A stretch of DNA of 64,000 bases from Skermanella stibiiresistens SB22 (GTDB lineage Bacteria > Pseudomonadota > Alphaproteobacteria > Azospirillales > Azospirillaceae). The stretch's first letter is position 1. Every line of letters starts with the position of its first letter. Where the stretch lies: NCBI RefSeq assembly GCF_000576635.1, contig NZ_AVFL01000023.1, positions 62,001 to 126,000 on the forward strand, read 5' to 3'. Position numbers and translations under genes: made by a program. Below the pieces are notes generated by a model. The model ran no database searches. It saw only the letters and a program-made list of their open reading frames with translations, and was not told the origin of the DNA. Positions 1 to 9,429 of the stretch are shown here, piece after piece.

Positions 1-47
1 TGGTAAAAAAACTTATAACGTATTTGTCACGAGGCGCGCTGAGCCAG

Positions 48-1268
48 ATGGAAGCTTCCATACTCTTCGTCGACCATGCCTCCGATGTGGGTGGGGCCGA
101 ACTGTCGTTGCTCGACACAGCCCTGCACTGGAAGGCGCCGCTCAACGTCGCCTTGATGCAGCCGGGACCGTTCCGCGATCTCCTACGCGACAGCGGCGTT
201 CCGGCGACCTTGGTCGAGGCTGGCGAGGCCGTGCTCGGCGTCCGGCGCGGCGGCGGCTGGGACCAGGGCCTACGCGCCATGGCCGGCATCCCCCAGCTGG
301 CGTGGCAACTCGCCAAGCTCGCCAAGCCCCACGATGTCGTCTACGCCAACACGCAGAAGGCCCTGATCGTCGGCGGCCCGGCCGCTTGGCTGGCCGGACG
401 GCCGCTGGTCTGGCACCTGCACGACATCCTGTCAGACGAACACTTCTCCAAGATGAACCGGATGCTGCCGGTGGCCGTCGCCAATCGGTTCTGCGCCCGG
501 GTCATCGCCAACTCGACCGCGACCGCCGAGGCCTTCGTCCGCGAGGGCGGCAATCCCGATCTGGTCGGGGTGGTGCCCAACGGCTTCTCCCGCGAGCCGT
601 TCGAGCGGGATGGCGCCGACGAGATCGAGGCGCTGCGCCGCCAACTTGGTTTGGAAGGCAAGAAGCTGGCTGGCATGTTCGGCCGCCTGGCTCCCTGGAA
701 GGGGCAGCACGTCTTCATCCGGGCGGTCGCCGCCGTGCCCGACCTGCACGCCGTGATCGTCGGTGGCGCCCTGTTCGGCGAGCAGGTCTACGAGGAGGAG
801 CTGAAGCTCCTGTGCGCCGAGCTTGGCGTGCGGGACCGGGTCCACTTCCTGGGCTTCCGCCGCGACATTCCGCGCCTGATGCGCATGATGACCCTGATCG
901 TCCACGCCTCGACCGCCGCCGAGCCCTTCGGTAGGGTGCTGGTCGAGGCGATGCTGGCGCGGTCGCCGCTGATCGCGTCCCGCGCCGGCGGCGCCCTAGA
1001 GATCGTCGAGGACGGCGTCACTGGCCGCCTCGTCACCCCCGGCGACGCCGGGGAACTGCGCGACGCCATGGCCAAGATCCTGGCGGCTCCCCTATCGGCG
1101 GCTTTCATGGCGGACAACGCCTGGAACGCCGCCGTCGAAAGGTTCTCGACCGAGGTGATGATCGACGGCATCCGCCGCGAGATCGCCTTGGCACTGCCCG
1201 CCGCGCGCCGGAAGGCCGCGTCGGTCGCACAGCCATTTCCGGCTGACTTCAACACCACCAAACTTTGA
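48..1268 (+). CDS. Glycosyltransferase family 4 (GT-B fold)
   Basis: Predicted retaining glycosyltransferase that adds a nucleotide-activated sugar during surface polysaccharide assembly on the cytoplasmic face; donor and acceptor cannot be read from sequence. The product is 406 residues. The N-terminal acceptor domain opens with a Rossmann strand (ILFVDHASDVGGAE, residues 4-17). The C-terminal donor domain carries RLAPWKGQ (~213-220) and the GT4 E-x7-E signature EPFGRVLVE (~292-300). I chose ATG 48; an in-frame TTG at 24 has no convincing ribosome site and adds nothing conserved. The stop lies 11 bases before the BY-kinase gene, so the two are probably co-transcribed. The locus may continue upstream of the window. 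Confidence 0.9.
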   Translation: MEASILFVDHASDVGGAELSLLDTALHWKAPLNVALMQPGPFRDLLRDSGVPATLVEAGEAVLGVRRGGGWDQGLRAMAGIPQLAWQLAKLAKPHDVVYANTQKALIVGGPAAWLAGRPLVWHLHDILSDEHFSKMNRMLPVAVANRFCARVIANSTATAEAFVREGGNPDLVGVVPNGFSREPFERDGADEIEALRRQLGLEGKKLAGMFGRLAPWKGQHVFIRAVAAVPDLHAVIVGGALFGEQVYEEELKLLCAELGVRDRVHFLGFRRDIPRLMRMMTLIVHASTAAEPFGRVLVEAMLARSPLIASRAGGALEIVEDGVTGRLVTPGDAGELRDAMAKILAAPLSAAFMADNAWNAAVERFSTEVMIDGIRREIALALPAARRKAASVAQPFPADFNTTKL

Positions 1269-1279
1269 TTGAGGCGATA

Positions 1280-3574
1280 ATGAGCGTCGAGATGCTCTCC
1301 TCCCCCATCAGCGAGCCGGCGCCTCCCAGCGCCCGCCCGGCGAAAGGCGACGAAATCGACCTTGGCGCCATCATGGCCGCGATCAAGCGTCGCCGGGGGA
1401 CGATCCTTGGCCTGGCCGTGGCATGCACCGCGATCGGGATCGGCGCGAGTTACGCCGTCAAGCCGACCTACTGGTCGGAAGCCGTCGTCTCCCTGAACGT
1501 CCGCGGCGCCGCCGTCACCGACAATCCCAGCGTGATCGCCGACCTCAAGGTCGACAACTCGATCATCCGGGGCGAGATCGACATCGTGACCTCGCGCACC
1601 GCCGCGGGCCGCGTCGTCGACGCTCTCGGCCTGAAGCCGGAGCCGGTGGCCGAGGACAATGGCCTGATCGCCGGCGGTCTCCGTCGGATGGGCCAGGCCG
1701 TCGTCTCCAGTGGCCTGTTCGACCGCGTCGCCGGGCTGATTGGGCCGAACGAGACGATGGACAAGCTGCGCCGCGGCTTGGCCGAGCCGCCGGCGGCCCC
1801 GGTCGTGGTGGCGCAGGACCCGCGCGAGCAGATGATCAACACGCTGCTCAACAATGTCAGCGCCGCCAATGATGGGCGCTCCTACAGCATCCGGATCGGC
1901 TACAACGCGACCACGTCGGAGCAGGCGGCGACCATCGCCAACGCCTTCGCCAACGAATACCTCAAGATGCAGCGGGACGAGAAGGTCCGCGAGACCGTCA
2001 ACGCCAACGAATGGCTGAAGCGGCAGGTTCAGGTCCTGCGCGAGGACGTCCTGGCGGCGGAGACGCGCGTCCAGAAGCTCCAGGAGACCGCCGGCCTGAC
2101 CGATGCGACCCGGGGCGGTTCGGCGGCCAGCCAGCAGATGGCCAGCCTGAACGTCCAGTTGGTCGCCGCCCGCGCCGCCGTCACCCAGGCGGAGGCCAAG
2201 CTGCGCTCCGGCCAGGACATGGCCCGGACGCGCGGCGGCATCGACAGCGCCGCGGCGGTGCTGGAAAGCCCGATGCTCCAGTTGCTGGCGCGTGACCAGA
2301 CCGAGATCAAGCGCAAGATGGCCGACCTGTCGAGCCAGTACGGCGATCGTCACCCGACGATCATCGGCCTGAAGAGCGAGCTGGCTTCGGTCGATCAGCG
2401 CATCAAGGTCGAGATGGACCGCACGGTCCAGGCCCTGACCAACGATGTCGCGGTCGCCCGCGCCAGCGAGCAGAGCCTGCAAACCCGACTGCGTCAGCTG
2501 GAATCGAACTACGCCGACGGCGCCAAGATCGAGATCCAGGTCCGTCAGTTCCAGCGCGAGGCCGACGCCGCCCGCGAGCTGTACCAAAGCTTCCTCCAGC
2601 GCATGAAGGAAACGGGAGCCCAGGCCGAGTTGGCGCGTCCCGACGCCCGGATCATCTCCGACGCCGTGGAATCGCCGTTCCCCGCCTTCCCGAACCGCAA
2701 GCTGTTCGCCGTCATCGGCTTGGTCATGGGCCTGTTCCTGGGTCTGTTCATCGCCTTCGTGGCGGAGAACATCCAGCGGGGCTTCAATGACCTGGACGAC
2801 CTGGAAGGCGAGACCGGCATCCCCGGCTTCGGCAGCATCCCGCTGGTCCGCCGCCGCGGCAAGCGCAGCCCGGTCGACTACCTGCTGGAGAAGCCGATCT
2901 CGGCCTATTCGGAATCGCTCCGCACCGTCCAAAGCCTGATCCACAGCGTCAGTCAGAGCCGGACCGCCCGCGTCATCCTGGTGACCTCGGCGGTGGCCAG
3001 CGAAGGCAAGTCGACCTTTTGCGTCTCGCTGACCCGCCAGCTGGCATTGGGTCACCAGAAGGTGCTGCTGATCGACGGCGACCTGCGCCGCTCCCGCCTG
3101 CTGGAAGTGCTGCCCGGCAAGCCGGTGGCCGACCAGGCCGAGGCTCCGGCCGACCTGATCGAGGTGCTGGAGGGCAAGCGCGAGTTCGGCGACGCGATCC
3201 ATGTCGACGAGGCGACCGGCCTGCACTATCTCGCCACGTCCCGCCACGAGCAGAACCCCCAGCGCCTGCTGATGGGCCGCTCGATGCAGAACGTCATCAC
3301 CCAGGCGCTCCGCCACTACGATCTGGTCGTGATCGACGCCCCGCCCGTCATGGCGGTGTCCGACGCTCTGGTGCTGGCCCGCTACGCCGACGCCAGCCTG
3401 CTGATGGTCCGCTGGAACAAGACGTCGCGGAAGCTGGTGCTGGACGCCGTCAAGCGCCTGCGGGTCAGCGGAGTCAAGGTTTCCGGCGCCGTGATGACGA
3501 TGGTCGACCAGAAGAAGAAGGCCAAGAGCGGCTACGAGGACTACAGCTACCGCAACCCCTACTACGCGGACTGA
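1280..3574 (+). CDS. Polysaccharide co-polymerase / bacterial tyrosine autokinase (Wzz-BY-kinase fusion, GumC/ExoP type)
   Basis: Inner-membrane protein that controls chain length and export of exopolysaccharide through cycles of tyrosine phosphorylation. The product is 764 residues. A Wzz domain follows the first membrane segment (~residues 40-60) and leads into a long coiled-coil periplasmic stretch; the second membrane segment is ~476-498. The cytoplasmic kinase has Walker A ASEGKST (~574-580), Walker A' LLIDGDLRR (~597-605), Walker B LVVIDAPP (~681-688) and a C-terminal tyrosine cluster (GYEDYSYRNPYYAD), so all expected parts of an active BY-kinase are present. I chose ATG 1280, with GAGGCG just upstream, over an in-frame TTG at 1265 that overlaps the previous stop. 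Confidence 0.95.
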   Translation: MSVEMLSSPISEPAPPSARPAKGDEIDLGAIMAAIKRRRGTILGLAVACTAIGIGASYAVKPTYWSEAVVSLNVRGAAVTDNPSVIADLKVDNSIIRGEIDIVTSRTAAGRVVDALGLKPEPVAEDNGLIAGGLRRMGQAVVSSGLFDRVAGLIGPNETMDKLRRGLAEPPAAPVVVAQDPREQMINTLLNNVSAANDGRSYSIRIGYNATTSEQAATIANAFANEYLKMQRDEKVRETVNANEWLKRQVQVLREDVLAAETRVQKLQETAGLTDATRGGSAASQQMASLNVQLVAARAAVTQAEAKLRSGQDMARTRGGIDSAAAVLESPMLQLLARDQTEIKRKMADLSSQYGDRHPTIIGLKSELASVDQRIKVEMDRTVQALTNDVAVARASEQSLQTRLRQLESNYADGAKIEIQVRQFQREADAARELYQSFLQRMKETGAQAELARPDARIISDAVESPFPAFPNRKLFAVIGLVMGLFLGLFIAFVAENIQRGFNDLDDLEGETGIPGFGSIPLVRRRGKRSPVDYLLEKPISAYSESLRTVQSLIHSVSQSRTARVILVTSAVASEGKSTFCVSLTRQLALGHQKVLLIDGDLRRSRLLEVLPGKPVADQAEAPADLIEVLEGKREFGDAIHVDEATGLHYLATSRHEQNPQRLLMGRSMQNVITQALRHYDLVVIDAPPVMAVSDALVLARYADASLLMVRWNKTSRKLVLDAVKRLRVSGVKVSGAVMTMVDQKKKAKSGYEDYSYRNPYYAD

Positions 3575-3589
3575 CCCTCCCCCTGTCCA

Positions 3590-3631
3590 AGCGGCCACCG
3601 GGCCCTGAAACACGGAACGCCGGTGGCCGCT
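3590..3631 (+). terminator. Stem-loop after the BY-kinase gene
   Basis: A perfect 12-base inverted repeat (AGCGGCCACCGG at 3590-3601, its complement at 3620-3631) with an 18-base loop lies 15 bases after the BY-kinase stop. It has no long T run, so intrinsic termination is plausible but not assured. The following 130 bases become AT-rich (3700-3740), which fits a new promoter for the next glycosyltransferase. Confidence 0.5.
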
Positions 3632-3764
3632 AGAAAGGGGTATATCCTACCCGACATAAATGAGTACGCGGAAGAGCGATGCCGATCTCTTCGTGACCCG
3701 CGATATTCATTAAATAACAATCTAAAATAAATACGAGCCAAATAGACAGAGAGGCAAGTTCGTC

Positions 3765-5012
3765 ATGCCGTTCGACAGTAGCGGTTTCCTGGTGGAAAAA
3801 GCGCGCGTCGCCGTGATCCACGACTGGCTCTACACCTATGGTGGCGCCGAGCGGGTCCTGGAACAGATCCTCGCGGTCTTCCCCAACGCCGACGTTTTCA
3901 GCCTGTTCGACACCCTGCCGGAAAGCCAGCGCGGTTTCCTCGGCGGGCGCAAGGTCAAGACCTCCTTCATCCAGAAGCTGGTGCGCGGCAACGGCAACCA
4001 CCGTATGCTGCTGCCCCTGATGCCGCTGGCCGTCGAGCAGTTCGACCTGTCGGATTACGACCTGGTGATCTCCAGCTCCTACGCGGTCGCCAAGGGCGTC
4101 ATCACCGGCCCCCGGCAGTTCCACGCCAGCTACGTCCACTCGCCGATGCGCTACGCCTGGGATCTGCAGCACGAATACCTGCGGAACTCCAAGCTGACCT
4201 CGGGCCCGAAGGCGTGGATCGCCAAGATGCTGCTGCACAAGATGCGGCTGTGGGACATGCGGACGAGCAACAGCGTCGACGCCTATGTCGCCAATTCCAA
4301 CTTCGTCGCGCAGCGGATCTGGAAGCTTTACCGCCGCCCGGCCAAGGTGATCTCGCCGCCGGTCAACCTCGACCGCTTCAAGCTGGGCGAGCGCAAGGGC
4401 GACTTCTATTTCACCGCGTCGCGGCTAGTCCAGTACAAGCGGATCGACATCATCGCGGAAGCCTTCTCCAGAACGCCGGAGCGGCGTCTGGTGATCGCCG
4501 GCGAGGGACCCGAGATGCGCAAGATCCAGGCGCTGGCGGGTCCCAATGTCGAGATCCTGGGCCATGTCGACGCCGAGCGGCTGACCTCGCTGATGCAACA
4601 GGCCAAGGCCTTCGTCTTCGCGGCCGAGGAGGATTTCGGCATCGTTCCGCTGGAGGCGCAGGCCTGCGGCACTCCGGTGATCGCGTTCGGCCGGGGCGGC
4701 GCCCTGGAGACGGTGCGCGGCCTGCTGAACTCGACCCAGCCGACCGGCATGTTCTTCAACCGCCAGAACGCCGACAGCATCGTCGAGGCGGTCGACCTGT
4801 TCGAGCAGATGGCGTCCCGGATCACGCCGCAAGCTTGTCGGGCCAACGCGCTGCGCTTCAGCGAGCAGCGTTTCCGCGAGGATCTGCTGGGCTTCGTCGG
4901 CCAGGAATTCGAACGGTACTTCCAGCATTACGACGGTATTCGGCCGGAACCGATGATCGAGAACGATTGGGCCGAGAAACGGCTGATCACCCATCCCGGC
5001 CACGCGGCCTGA
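3765..5012 (+). CDS. Glycosyltransferase family 4 (WbaZ-like)
   Basis: Predicted GT4 transferase, 415 residues, probably adding a sugar (mannosyl-type transferases such as WbaZ are the nearest family I recognise) to the lipid-linked repeat unit. Visible features are the N-terminal VAVIHDWLYTYGGAERVLE (~16-34), typical of this subgroup; the donor-domain phrase SRLVQYKRID (~221-230); and the E-x7-E motif EEDFGIVPLE (~287-296) followed by CGTPVIAFGRGGALE. ATG 3765 gives a natural start. It heads a run of four genes (this one, aminotransferase, flippase, GT2) with gaps of 55-84 bases. Substrate assignment is inference only. Confidence 0.88.
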   Translation: MPFDSSGFLVEKARVAVIHDWLYTYGGAERVLEQILAVFPNADVFSLFDTLPESQRGFLGGRKVKTSFIQKLVRGNGNHRMLLPLMPLAVEQFDLSDYDLVISSSYAVAKGVITGPRQFHASYVHSPMRYAWDLQHEYLRNSKLTSGPKAWIAKMLLHKMRLWDMRTSNSVDAYVANSNFVAQRIWKLYRRPAKVISPPVNLDRFKLGERKGDFYFTASRLVQYKRIDIIAEAFSRTPERRLVIAGEGPEMRKIQALAGPNVEILGHVDAERLTSLMQQAKAFVFAAEEDFGIVPLEAQACGTPVIAFGRGGALETVRGLLNSTQPTGMFFNRQNADSIVEAVDLFEQMASRITPQACRANALRFSEQRFREDLLGFVGQEFERYFQHYDGIRPEPMIENDWAEKRLITHPGHAA

Positions 5013-5096
5013 AAGCGTCGGACTTCGGGGTGGAAGACAAACGAGCGCCACAACACTGCTTAGAGGGCATCCATGGTCATGCCCGAGGGGATAATC

Positions 5097-6407
5097 ATGA
5101 ATTTGGGTGAAGCCATCAACGGGAAGGTCAACGGCGGTTCGATCAATGGATCGGCGCTCAACGGGAACGCCTTGGCCGCGGACAAGACCACCGCTTCCGC
5201 CAGCGCGTCGATCCGCGCCGCGACGCCGCCCGTTGCCAAGCAGACCCTCAAGAACCGCCTGATCGAACCGGTCGGTCCCGTACCGTTCAACCGCGTCTTC
5301 CTGACCGGCGAGGAGAGGTCCAGCCTCTCCACGATCTGCGAGGGCAACAACGTCGCGACGGACGGCAAGGCGTCGGCCCGCGCCATCGAGGTGTTGAAGT
5401 CCCGGCTGGGTCTGCGCCACGTGCTGCTGACCCCCTCCTGCACGCTGGCGCTCGAAGCCATGCCGCGCGTGCTGGGCATAGGCCCCGGCGACGAGGTCAT
5501 CATGCCCTCGTTCACCTTCTGCTCGACCGCCAACGCCTTCCTGCTGGCCGGCGCCAAGCCGGTCTTCGTGGACGTGCGGATCGACACCCTGACGATGGAC
5601 GAACAGGCGATCGAGGCCGCGATCACGCCGCGCACCAAAGCGATCTGCGTCGTCCACTACGCCGGCGTCTGTTCCGACCTCGACCAGATCGCGGCCATCG
5701 CGGCCCGCCACGGCATCCCCATGGTGGAGGACGCGGCGCAGGGCGTCGGCGCCTTCTACAAGGACAGGGCGCTGGGCGGCATTGGCGACATGGGATCGTA
5801 CAGCTTCCACCACACCAAGAACCTGATCTCCGGCGAGGGCGGCGCGCTGCTCATCAACAATCCGGAACTGGACGACCTCGCCTGCAATTACCGCGACAAG
5901 GGCACCAACCGGCGTCAGTTCTTCCGTGGGCAGGTCGACAAATACACCTGGGTCAGCCCCGGCTCGTCGCTCGCCATGAGCGAGATCGTGGCGGCCTACT
6001 TGGCGCCGCAGCTAGAAGCCATGGACCTGATCACGGCGCTACGCGGCGCCGCCTACAATTACTACGCCCAGGGCCTGCGCCGTCTGGCCCGGAAGGGCCT
6101 GCTGACGCTGCCGGTGATCCCCAGCTACGCCCGCAGCAACTACCACATCTTCCACATCCTGCTGGAAAGCCAGGACACCCGCGACCGGCTGCTGGATTTC
6201 CTGCGCAGCTGCGGCGTCCAGGCGACCACCCACTTCGTGCCGCTCCATTCGGCTCCGATGGGTGTCGCCCATTGCAAGACCTCCGGCCCGCTGCCGGTGA
6301 CCGAGCACGCCGCCGCCTGCATGCTGCGCCTGCCCCTCTTCGCCGACATCACGCGCAGCGAGCAGGATAAGGTGATCGAGGCGATCCGCGCGTTCTTCCA
6401 AGGCTGA
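5097..6407 (+). CDS. rffA: dTDP-4-amino-4,6-dideoxygalactose transaminase-like (RffA/WecE family)
   Basis: PLP-dependent sugar aminotransferase (DegT/DnrJ/EryC1 family) that would aminate a dTDP-4-keto-6-deoxyhexose to make an amino sugar for the polysaccharide. The PLP lysine is K241 in HHTKNLISGEGGA, and the upstream VEDAAQGVGA (~221-230) is the family's cofactor region. The product is 436 residues from ATG 5097 (GAGGGG seven bases upstream), about 55 longer than E. coli RffA; the excess is an N-terminal low-complexity stretch in which Asn-Gly recurs every 4-5 residues. An alternative in-frame ATG at 5073, also with a fair ribosome site, would add eight residues. The catalytic core looks complete. 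Confidence 0.85.
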   Translation: MNLGEAINGKVNGGSINGSALNGNALAADKTTASASASIRAATPPVAKQTLKNRLIEPVGPVPFNRVFLTGEERSSLSTICEGNNVATDGKASARAIEVLKSRLGLRHVLLTPSCTLALEAMPRVLGIGPGDEVIMPSFTFCSTANAFLLAGAKPVFVDVRIDTLTMDEQAIEAAITPRTKAICVVHYAGVCSDLDQIAAIAARHGIPMVEDAAQGVGAFYKDRALGGIGDMGSYSFHHTKNLISGEGGALLINNPELDDLACNYRDKGTNRRQFFRGQVDKYTWVSPGSSLAMSEIVAAYLAPQLEAMDLITALRGAAYNYYAQGLRRLARKGLLTLPVIPSYARSNYHIFHILLESQDTRDRLLDFLRSCGVQATTHFVPLHSAPMGVAHCKTSGPLPVTEHAAACMLRLPLFADITRSEQDKVIEAIRAFFQG

Positions 6408-6419
6408 GCCAACTAAGGC

Positions 6420-6445
6420 CGGGCGCCCTCCAACGGGGGCGCCCG
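6420..6445 (+). terminator. GC stem-loop between aminotransferase and flippase genes
   Basis: CGGGCGCCC at 6420-6428 pairs perfectly with its complement at 6437-6445 across an eight-base loop. It starts 13 bases after the aminotransferase stop. No T tract follows, so it may attenuate rather than end transcription inside the polysaccharide operon. Confidence 0.45.
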
Positions 6446-6487
6446 CATCCATTCCCCCCTTCGGGTTCATTCGGGACAATTGCTTTG

Positions 6488-7795
6488 ATGAAGGCGTTGC
6501 GGTTCATATTCGGCGGCGGCAGCGTCGCCGCCGCCATCCAGACATTCGGTGCCCGGGTGATCATCCTGGGCATGAACCTGCTGACGGGCATCGTCACGGC
6601 GAACCTGCTGGGTCCCGAAGGGCGGGGCGCGCAAGGGGCCATGGCCTTGTGGCCGGCGGTGCTGATGCCGATCCTCGCGATCGGCCTGCCCATGTCGCTG
6701 ACCTATAACTGGCGGAAGTCCGAACGGTTCGGACCGGAGTTCTTCTACGCCGCCATCGCCGTCTCGGTCGTGGTCGGCACCGTGGGCGGTGGCGCCGCGG
6801 CGCTGCTGATGCCGTGGCTGCTGGAGGCTTACGACCCCGGCGTGATCGCCGGTGCCCAGGGGCTGGTGCTGATGATGCCGCTGATGCTGTGCAACACCTT
6901 GGTGTACAGCGTCTACGAGGCGCTGGGCCGGTTCCGCTGGATCAACATCGTCATGATGGGCCAGACGCTGGCCACGCTGCTGCTGCTGATGGCGCTCGGC
7001 TACATGGGTGAGCTGACGGCGGTGCGCAGCGCCTATTGCTACGCCCTGCCGCCGCTGGTCTTCGCCTTGGTCTCCGGTCTGCGCTTGCTGCCCCAGATGC
7101 CGATGCGGCTGACACGGCTGAAGGCGACGTTCCGCCGGCTGCATGGTTACGGCTGGCGCTCCTACGGCATCGAGTTCCTGGGCGTGATCTCGGCCTATAT
7201 CGACCAGCTGCTGCTGGTGGGTCTGCTGGCTCCGGCCGAGCTTGGCGTCTATGTCGTGGCCGCCAGCCTCGCCAAGATGCTCCACATGATCAGCGGTTCG
7301 GCGGCGGTCGTGCTTTTCCCCAAGGTGGCGGCGCAACCCTTGGAGGACGTGATCGCCTATGTCTCGCTCAGCTCCCGCGTGGCGACGACGGCGACCGGCC
7401 TGGTGGCGCTCGCCATCGCCGTGGCGGCCCCGGTGATGCTGCCGTTCATCTATGGCGAGGAATTCCGGCCGGCGATCCACATCTTCCCGATCCTGCTGGC
7501 GGAAGCGGTCCTGACCGGCAGCATCCGGATCATCGGACAGGGCTTCATGGGCGCCGGACGCCCTGGCGTGATCGCCTGGGCCCAAGGCGTCGGTCTCGTC
7601 TGCGTCGTGCCGCTGCTGTGGGTGCTGGTTCCCACCTATGGCGTGCTGGGCGCCGCCATGTCGATGCTGCTGGCGACCATGATCCGACTGGGCTTCATTG
7701 CCGCCAGCTACGAATACCTCCTGCGCCGCCGCATGCCCGGCCTGCTCATCAGGCGCAGCGACGTGAGCTTCCTCTACCGCCGCTTCGTCGCCTGA
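6488..7795 (+). CDS. Oligosaccharide flippase / polysaccharide biosynthesis membrane protein (Wzx-like, MOP superfamily)
   Basis: Integral inner-membrane protein, 435 residues, with about 12 hydrophobic segments spread over its whole length. It would flip the lipid-linked repeat unit to the periplasm. The N-terminal GARVIILGMNLLTGIVTAN (~20-38) and LGPEGRGAQGA (~40-50) are typical of the polysaccharide-synthesis MOP branch. ATG 6488 is preferred over a TTG immediately before it. Its place between sugar-modifying enzymes and a GT2 supports the Wzx role; no Wzy polymerase is visible in the window. Confidence 0.85.
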   Translation: MKALRFIFGGGSVAAAIQTFGARVIILGMNLLTGIVTANLLGPEGRGAQGAMALWPAVLMPILAIGLPMSLTYNWRKSERFGPEFFYAAIAVSVVVGTVGGGAAALLMPWLLEAYDPGVIAGAQGLVLMMPLMLCNTLVYSVYEALGRFRWINIVMMGQTLATLLLLMALGYMGELTAVRSAYCYALPPLVFALVSGLRLLPQMPMRLTRLKATFRRLHGYGWRSYGIEFLGVISAYIDQLLLVGLLAPAELGVYVVAASLAKMLHMISGSAAVVLFPKVAAQPLEDVIAYVSLSSRVATTATGLVALAIAVAAPVMLPFIYGEEFRPAIHIFPILLAEAVLTGSIRIIGQGFMGAGRPGVIAWAQGVGLVCVVPLLWVLVPTYGVLGAAMSMLLATMIRLGFIAASYEYLLRRRMPGLLIRRSDVSFLYRRFVA

Positions 7796-7850
7796 GTCCA
7801 AGTATTTGACCCCGCGTTCCTCCCGTCATCGCCCGTTGGAGTGGCATCCC

Positions 7851-8855
7851 ATGAACGAATTGATCAGCGTCTGCATTCCCGCCTACGGCAAGCGGTTCCT
7901 GGCCGACACCATGGCGGCGCTGCTGAAGCAGGATTACCGGCCGTTCGAGATCGTGATCGGCGACGACAAGCCGAACCCCGACAACGAGGCGCTGCTCGCC
8001 TCGCTCCAGCCAGGGGCCGGGATCACGATCCGCTACATTCCCAACAAGGTCCGGCTGGGACAGGCGGGCAACGTCAACATGCTGTTCCGGGAGGCGCGCG
8101 GCGCCTGGATCATGATCATGCATGACGACGATTTCCCGCTGCCGGGCGCGCTGTCGGCTCTGCACGCCGGCGCCACGCGCCATCCCGGCGCCGCCGTGGT
8201 CTATGGCAAGGTCAGCATCGCCGACGCCGCCGGCGAGATCGACCGCGACGCCACCGACCAGTGCAACCGCGACTTCGGCCGCGGACCGGAGCGTGCGGGC
8301 GCCCAATCCTCTGCGCTGGCGACCGCCACCGACGGCCGCATCCCCCACAACGGCTTCCTGGTCCGCGCCGACTTGGCCCGCGCCGTCCGCTACAAGGGCC
8401 GCGATGTGGTCGGCGACGTCTGCGACTATGATTTCGGCATCCGCCTGGCCCTGGCCGCGCCCAACGCGCCCTTCGTCTTCGTCGACCACGACGCCTCGGC
8501 CTGCCGCCGCTGGGGCGGCCAGATCTCGTCCGAGTCGCGGAGCGGAATCTTCGCGCTCTCGATCCTGACCCGCCTGGATGCCAAGAGCGCCGAGGACAAG
8601 GCCGCCGTCAAGCGCGCGATCGAACGCCACGCCGCCATCGCGCTGTGCGAACATGCCCGCGCCGGCAACCGCAAGGCCGCGGCGAAGCTGCTGCTGTCGC
8701 GCGCCTACTGGAAACGCGCCGGCCTGGGAAAAACCAGCCTCGCCCAAGCCGTCTTCCACGGCTTGCTGATCGCGTCGCCCGAGGCCGCCGAAAAGGTCAT
8801 GAAGCGCCTGAGACTGGGCCGCCGCGCGCGGGTGTCTGAAATGGCGATGGGGTAA
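7851..8855 (+). CDS. Glycosyltransferase family 2
   Basis: GT-A fold transferase of 334 residues. The N-terminus has the GT2 opening ISVCIPAYGK (~4-13), the nucleotide-binding acid in VIGDDKPNPDN (~37-47) and the DxD-type metal motif HDDDFPLPGAL (~92-102). The C-terminal third (~230-334) is Lys/Arg-rich and not recognised. ATG 7851 was chosen because the conserved strand starts four residues later; the in-frame ATG at 7806 adds 15 unconserved residues. It is the last gene of the surface-polysaccharide locus, and the gene-poor stretch begins at its stop. Sugar specificity is unknown. Confidence 0.87.
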   Translation: MNELISVCIPAYGKRFLADTMAALLKQDYRPFEIVIGDDKPNPDNEALLASLQPGAGITIRYIPNKVRLGQAGNVNMLFREARGAWIMIMHDDDFPLPGALSALHAGATRHPGAAVVYGKVSIADAAGEIDRDATDQCNRDFGRGPERAGAQSSALATATDGRIPHNGFLVRADLARAVRYKGRDVVGDVCDYDFGIRLALAAPNAPFVFVDHDASACRRWGGQISSESRSGIFALSILTRLDAKSAEDKAAVKRAIERHAAIALCEHARAGNRKAAAKLLLSRAYWKRAGLGKTSLAQAVFHGLLIASPEAAEKVMKRLRLGRRARVSEMAMG

Positions 8856-9429
8856 TCGGAAGGCTTTGGGCTTTCCCAAACCGGACGCGGGTGATCCACC
8901 GCGACTGAAAACGGCGGACCTTCCGCATGGGAGGTGAGGGTCGAACGACGTTGCGACACGATGGATGCCAATGGCAACGCGGCGTCCGGAGCCCCCGTCC
9001 GCGATGAACAGGACCACCGGCCATTATGAAAAGCTCCTGGATCTCAATGCTGGTGAGATGTGTTTCGGGGTTGATGGTCGGTCCCTAATCCGCCGGGGAC
9101 GGCACACCACACGCTCGATCACGCGCAAATTCCTTTCCGACTTCCCCATCAAGAAAAGAAAACACAACTTCTCCGGAGCTTCATTGTTGTGAAAGTTGCA
9201 ATTTGTCTATACAGGTTTCCCCTAAACAAACATTATTGGGGATGCACCACCCTCAAACCGGCGTCGCCAGTCGATTGGCCACACACCGCTGAGCCCCCAT
9301 GACGTGTCGGCGCAACCAGCGTCTTCCCACCAGCACATTGTGGCACCTCGCCCAGCGGTTGACGGTTGGTACACCGGCTTCTTTGGCATGAGCTGACAAG
9401 GCTCCCGCCTAGAGGAGAAGCCGACCACC
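8856..9429. other. Gene-free stretch after the polysaccharide locus
   Basis: I see no supportable gene in these 574 bases. A small hairpin (TTTGGG...CCCAAA, about 8869-8881) follows the GT2 stop. An AT-rich block lies at about 9120-9240. The last ~200 bases are open in more than one frame but match nothing I recognise. The loss of coding signal just after a polysaccharide locus suggests decayed or shuffled DNA. Confidence 0.4.

Noticed and set aside
788-3613. 941-residue open frame on the minus strand
   Set aside because: Antisense shadow of the BY-kinase and first glycosyltransferase genes; composition (His, Asp, Gln, Val) is typical of reversed high-GC codons and no domain is visible.
8965-9192. 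75-residue plus-strand ORF in the gene-free stretch
   Set aside because: No ribosome site, no similarity, and composition drifts from GC-rich to AT-rich within the frame.
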